Position numbers and translations under genes: made by a program. This document shows positions 60,464-64,000 of a stretch of DNA of 64,000 nt, piece by piece. The stretch's first letter is position 1, and each line of letters starts with the position of its first letter. Where the stretch lies: contig NZ_CP095757.1 of assembly GCF_023093535.1 (NCBI RefSeq), positions 3,720,001-3,784,000 on the forward strand, read 5' to 3'. Source of the stretch: Halovivax limisalsi (lineage in GTDB: Archaea > Halobacteriota > Halobacteria > Halobacteriales > Natrialbaceae). The notes beneath the pieces are model-generated. The model was not told the origin of the DNA. It ran no database searches and saw nothing but the letters and a program-made list of their open reading frames with translations.

Positions 60464-60703
60464 ATGGCAGGACGCGATGAAACGGTTGATGACATCGAAA
60501 TTCTCGAATTTGTCGAATCTACATCAGACCCTGTAGCTACCACTGCTGAAGTTGCCGAAGCTTTTGGTTTTTCCAATTCAGGGATGCTCAAAAGACTTCA
60601 CCCATTAGAGGATGCAAGTCTCCTGCACTCTAAAAAAGCAGGTCGAACATTAGTATGGTGGATTACTGAATCAGGCAAAGAACGGGTTAAGGGAGAGGAA
60701 TAA
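60464..60703 (+). CDS. Winged-helix transcriptional regulator of the element
   Basis: A 79-residue MarR/ArsR-like winged helix: DDIEILEFVESTSDPVATTA, AEVAEAFGFSNSGMLKRLHP as recognition helix, and wing SKKAGRTLVWWITESG. Its base composition is clearly more AT-rich than host genes. Positioned like a repressor between the control region and structural-type genes. Confidence 0.85.
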   Translation: MAGRDETVDDIEILEFVESTSDPVATTAEVAEAFGFSNSGMLKRLHPLEDASLLHSKKAGRTLVWWITESGKERVKGEE

Positions 60704-60785
60704 ACGGCCTCAAACTGCCCTTCTTTAAATACCATTTAGTGGGTTTAAGTCACAAATCCCGACAGTTCCGCCTGGGTATCAACCC

Positions 60786-61214
60786 ATGGCAACGAGACAA
60801 ATTGCGATCGGCGGCGGAACGAATAACAACCAAATCGACCTGCTCGACGTGCTGGCGCTCGTCATCCTTCCGATCAGCTGGGCACTGCAGCTCAACGTGT
60901 TCACCTGGCAGATCAACGTTTTCGGCGGTTACGACTTCAACCAGGCGCTCTGGACGATCGGCGGCGTCGCGATCTCCCCGGCGCTGCTCATCACGCTGGC
61001 AGCGGTCGCCTGGGTCGTCGTCACGAACCTGCTGAACAGCGAGACCGAACACGGCCAGGAAGAGATGGCCGCGATCGGGACCGCGCTTGCGCTCCCCATC
61101 CTGGTCGTCTTCGTGCCGGCCGTCGCGGACCTCGTAAACTACCACGACATCACCAAGCTCGCGGCGCTCATGTACGTCAGCGCAGCGACCGTGTACGTCT
61201 CCTACCGGAGCTGA
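60786..61214 (+). CDS. Four-TM membrane protein (pleolipovirus VP3-like position)
   Basis: A 142-residue protein with four hydrophobic helices at about residues 19-40, 55-80, 96-116 and 122-140, and a short polar N-terminus (MATRQIAIGGGTNNNQIDLL). Small four-TM proteins encoded just before the spike gene are typical of pleolipoviruses (VP3-like). I rely on size, topology and position; sequence identity was not tested. The TATA-like GTTTAAG lies ~40 nt upstream. Confidence 0.7.
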   Translation: MATRQIAIGGGTNNNQIDLLDVLALVILPISWALQLNVFTWQINVFGGYDFNQALWTIGGVAISPALLITLAAVAWVVVTNLLNSETEHGQEEMAAIGTALALPILVVFVPAVADLVNYHDITKLAALMYVSAATVYVSYRS

Positions 61215-61220
61215 TCGTCC

Positions 61221-61778
61221 ATGCGAATGGACACGCACAACGCGGCGTCTCGGACGATCCTCGTCCTGCTGCCGATCGTCGTGCTGCTGGCGATGGTCGG
61301 GATCGGTCTCTGGGCGGCCTCCGGCGCGGCGGTCGTCGATCCCGGTAACGGTACGGTCGTCACGAACGAAACCGTCACCGTCGACAACACCACGACGACG
61401 GTCTACGCCGACCTCTCGGGCACCGACGCGCTGCAAAACGAGACCAACGTGACGGCGTGGCTCTACAACTCGACGGACGTGGCGAACGCGTCGGTCGTCG
61501 GCAACGATACGGTGACGCTGAACGCGACGGTCAACGAGTCGTCGCTACAGATCAACGTCACGAACGCGACGGAGAACCTGACGAACGAAACCGACTGGGC
61601 GCTCTCGATCGTCGGCACGGGCGATACCGGCGAGGTATCCGTGCTGTCGTTCGGCGCGATCAACGAAGGCGGTGGAGGCGGCGGCGCTCCCATCTCCGGC
61701 GGCGAGGCGGGCGGGATCGCGGCGGGCGTCCTGGCGCTGCTCGTTGTCGGGGTCGGCCTCGCGCGGAGGGGAGCATGA
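61221..61778 (+). CDS. Sequon-rich membrane protein
   Basis: A 185-residue protein with an N-terminal TM helix (ILVLLPIVVLLAMVGIGLWA), an extracellular region with about 14 Asn-x-Ser/Thr sequons (for example NETNVTAWLYNST), a Gly-rich hinge and a C-terminal TM helix (IAAGVLALLVVGVGLARRG). It would be a heavily N-glycosylated surface protein. It overlaps the next gene by four bases. Start at ATG 61221 (61227 possible). Confidence 0.8.
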   Translation: MRMDTHNAASRTILVLLPIVVLLAMVGIGLWAASGAAVVDPGNGTVVTNETVTVDNTTTTVYADLSGTDALQNETNVTAWLYNSTDVANASVVGNDTVTLNATVNESSLQINVTNATENLTNETDWALSIVGTGDTGEVSVLSFGAINEGGGGGGAPISGGEAGGIAAGVLALLVVGVGLARRGA

Positions 61779-63742
61779 CGGCGGCCCATAGCCCACAGCC
61801 TGACGACGGTGGCGGCCTCGGCCGGCGCGAACTGCTCCGGCGCGGCGGCACGATCACGGCAGGGGCCGGCGCGACCGTCTACGTCGGCGACCGCCTCGTT
61901 CCCCGGTTCTCGCCGGTCGGCCGTGCTCACGCTGCCGCTTGCGGTGGGGCGTGCATCCTGACGGCCGGCATCGCGATCGGGCTCGTTGGAGCGTGGGCGA
62001 TGGACATGAATAACGGGGTCCCGGATGAGGTCATCGAAGGTCGAGCGAACGAGGTGTGGGACGGAATCTACCTCGACGCGACCGAGATGCGTCTCGAACA
62101 GTTGCCCATGCTCGAATCGTTAGATGGCGATATCGGAATGCTTCGGCAACTCGGACGGGTTGACGCGGCGTTCGAGATCATCCAGGCGGCGAGCGACGAG
62201 GCCGGTGAGGCATCGGCGAAACTCGAAGCCGAGAACGCCATGAAATCGGCCTATGCCAACGTCGAGGCGAACTTCTTCGACATGTGGACAGCAAAGATGA
62301 CCCGGGCCATGAACCGTGCTGCCAGAGCCGATTCGACGGAGGCGCTGGGGATTGCTGACCCGTTCGACTGGGCTCGGAATGGGAGCGTCGAGCAGGACGA
62401 CCACGACACCGCTCTGCACGTCCTGCTGGATGATCAGGATGTTGATGGATATGGAAATAGCGCGACGGTCGAACTCGTCGACGGGTCGACGCACGGCGTG
62501 ACCGTCGCTGCTGGCGACGATCCGAGCACAAACGACCGTCTTCGGCTCTTTCCGTGGGCCAAGGTGCCGAACGTGTCGGCGAACTATTCTCACGCTGATT
62601 TCGAATACTGTGATGACATAACGAGTGCGTACGATTTCGCAACTCGCGAGTGGTCTGGTGCTGGCGCTCTGGGTGGTACCGGCCTGATCGCGCAGGAACG
62701 AGACGGAGCGGGGTCTGTGCGGTTCCTCGACGCTCGCGACTACTGGGATATCCACAAAAAGCTGATCGATCAGTTAAACGAAGAACTCGCCCACGTCGAG
62801 ACGATGGTCTCGAACCTCTACCAGCCGGCTGTCGAGGGCAAGGTAGACTTCAGCAAGATCGCCAGCGGATCGGCGATGCTTGAAGCGGCTCAAGACGGCG
62901 AGTTGGAGACGTGGAAGGAAGTTGCGGGAGTCTACCGGGCACTCTGGATACCTGAGTCCGAGAAGCCGGTCGTAATCTCGCTGGAGAACGGCGTCGAACT
63001 CGAAGGGTTGCTATTCTGGACCGAGCCGAGCGACACGCTCCAGGTCGGCGAGTCGATCAACCCCAGCATCATCGGTCGCTTCTACATGGCAGCCGAGATC
63101 CGCTACGTGCCACCCACTCCCGAGACCTCGACCGCGACGATGACGATACTCGTCGAAGACTCCGAAGGCAATGGGATCGAGGGCGCGACGATCGACGTCA
63201 AGGGCCAGGATCTGAGCTATACGACCGACGCCGACGGCGCGGCCGACGTCGACCTATCCGGTGACTCGGCAACGCTCTACATCTCGGACGGTGGGACGAC
63301 GGCCTCCGAGACGGGGATCACGATCGGCGTCGAGGACGGCACGACGCTGGCGGTCACGCATGACGGTTCGGACCGGACCAGCTATGAGGCCGACCCCTTC
63401 GATCACTCGACCCTAACCCCCGAGGATGAGGGGACTGCCTTGCCGGTCCAACTGACCGAACCGTTCACGCTCGAAGGGATCGACGGCGGCGGGTCAGAAC
63501 TCGACTTCGTCATCCCTGACCGAGTCGAGCCAGATGATGACTTCGACGCGTACAAAGGAGCAGTCGAGGACGCCGCCGACAACGAACAGGAAACCCGTGA
63601 GGAGACGAACGAGATTATCGTCGAGTCGGGCGGCATCTCGTTCCCCGGTCTCGGCGACGTCGGCGGCGGTGGTCTGCTCGCTGGCGCGGCTGCCGTGATC
63701 GGTGTCGGCTGGCTGTTCGGCAAAGCGAGTGGTGGTGAGTGA
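61775..63742 (+). CDS. Spike-like Tat-exported, C-terminally anchored protein
   Basis: A 655-residue protein. The N-terminus has a twin-arginine motif (LGRRELLRRGGTITAGAGAT). An extended alpha-helical region follows, then beta domains including a carboxypeptidase-regulatory-like repeat (residues ~450-520, DSEGNGIEGATIDVKGQDLS). A probable coiled coil (FDAYKGAVEDAADNEQETRE) and a C-terminal TM helix (GGGLLAGAAAVIGVGWLF) end the chain. This is the build of pleolipovirus spikes: signal, ectodomain, membrane-proximal coiled coil, single anchor. Coupled by ATGA to the upstream gene. Confidence 0.72.
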   Translation: MTAAHSPQPDDGGGLGRRELLRRGGTITAGAGATVYVGDRLVPRFSPVGRAHAAACGGACILTAGIAIGLVGAWAMDMNNGVPDEVIEGRANEVWDGIYLDATEMRLEQLPMLESLDGDIGMLRQLGRVDAAFEIIQAASDEAGEASAKLEAENAMKSAYANVEANFFDMWTAKMTRAMNRAARADSTEALGIADPFDWARNGSVEQDDHDTALHVLLDDQDVDGYGNSATVELVDGSTHGVTVAAGDDPSTNDRLRLFPWAKVPNVSANYSHADFEYCDDITSAYDFATREWSGAGALGGTGLIAQERDGAGSVRFLDARDYWDIHKKLIDQLNEELAHVETMVSNLYQPAVEGKVDFSKIASGSAMLEAAQDGELETWKEVAGVYRALWIPESEKPVVISLENGVELEGLLFWTEPSDTLQVGESINPSIIGRFYMAAEIRYVPPTPETSTATMTILVEDSEGNGIEGATIDVKGQDLSYTTDADGAADVDLSGDSATLYISDGGTTASETGITIGVEDGTTLAVTHDGSDRTSYEADPFDHSTLTPEDEGTALPVQLTEPFTLEGIDGGGSELDFVIPDRVEPDDDFDAYKGAVEDAADNEQETREETNEIIVESGGISFPGLGDVGGGGLLAGAAAVIGVGWLFGKASGGE

Positions 63743-64000
63743 CGTGCGCTTTCTCACGTTTTCACTGGCGGTAGCCCTGGCGATCGCGATGGGCATGGGC
63801 GCCGTCGCAGCGCAGGGCGAAGCGAACGCGACGGCCGGGAACGAGACGACCGGGCCGACCGGCGAGACCGTCGACGACGAACTCACCATCACCGACTGGC
63901 GATTCACCGGCGACGCGTTCGTTCTCGATCTGCACGCCGAGCGATCGATGGCGGTCACGGCGACGCCGAGCCAACAGATGGCCGAGGGCGCGCAGCAGGT
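63735..64000 (+). CDS. Secreted protein, truncated by window end
   Basis: Starts at GTG 63735 (or GTG 63744) overlapping the spike-like gene stop. A Sec-type signal peptide (VRFLTFSLAVALAIAMGMGA) precedes a region with sequons (NATAGNETTG) and TVDDELTITDWRFTGDAFVL. It is the next gene of the structural-type operon. At least 88 codons are visible. Confidence 0.75.
   Translation, partial: MSDVRFLTFSLAVALAIAMGMGAVAAQGEANATAGNETTGPTGETVDDELTITDWRFTGDAFVLDLHAERSMAVTATPSQQMAEGAQQ

Overview
The window is chromosomal DNA of a haloarchaeon (class Halobacteria). The signs are high G+C, very acidic proteins, twin-arginine signal peptides on most exported proteins, leaderless-looking starts with a TATA-like box about 28 nt upstream, and archaeal or haloarchaeal families: Bat-type HTH, amphi-Trp, ComA-like phosphosulfolactate synthase, F420-dependent LLM oxidoreductase, DUF234-type ATPase and qNOR. 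No rRNA, tRNA or CRISPR array was recognised.

Layout. 1-450: foldback-rich non-coding DNA. 451-5.1 kb: ABC exporter, MerB-like lyase, Bat-type regulator, a frameshifted gene and a cupin. 5.3-8.2 kb: cold-shock protein, beta-carbonic anhydrase, seryl-tRNA synthetase. 8.4-15.4 kb: two AbrB/PIN toxin-antitoxin (TA) pairs around a SnoaL-like protein, a ComA-like/MmgE-PrpD pair, a 34-bp tandem repeat, an O-methyltransferase and a Tat lipoprotein. 15.6-23.2 kb: PQQ-propeller lipoprotein, a large unknown protein, amphi-Trp protein, Tat-exported subtilase. 23.3-29.2 kb: a VapBC pair followed by what looks like an oxidative pentose (Weimberg-type) cluster of semialdehyde dehydrogenase, FAH-family dehydratase, enolase-superfamily enzyme and F420-dependent oxidoreductase. 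29.5-34.6 kb: DUF418 membrane protein, NUDIX hydrolase, thiamine-binding protein, HicB-like/PIN pair, nuclease-fold protein, DsrE protein. 34.6-36.3 kb: gene-poor and decayed. 36.3-46.3 kb: RHH/PIN pair, sulfite-oxidase-like protein, HtrA protease, gamma-glutamyltransferase, GNAT, PadR regulator and a degenerate RNA-ligase-like protein. 46.5-49.7 kb: a 2-oxoacid dehydrogenase operon (E1 alpha, E1 beta, free lipoyl domain, E2 core). 50.1-56.1 kb: rhodanese, TTHB210-like protein, quinol-type nitric oxide reductase and two small zinc-ribbon genes. 56.6-58.0 kb: an archaeal ATPase behind paired palindromes. 58.2-58.4 kb: a broken MutY-like glycosylase.

From about 58.6 kb to the right edge the window enters an integrated element: a tyrosine integrase with a small zinc protein, an operator-rich AT-rich region, a winged-helix regulator, a four-TM membrane protein, a sequon-rich membrane protein, a 655-residue Tat-exported, C-terminally anchored spike-like protein, and the start of another secreted protein. 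The gene order and protein architecture resemble a pleolipovirus-type provirus. This is the most interesting system in the window. Its right end and any packaging-type ATPase lie outside.

Other notable signals are six TA or TA-remnant loci between 8 and 37 kb, two copies (35.3 and 56.06 kb) of a promoter + micro-ORF + hairpin element, several decayed genes, and perfect or near-perfect direct repeats.
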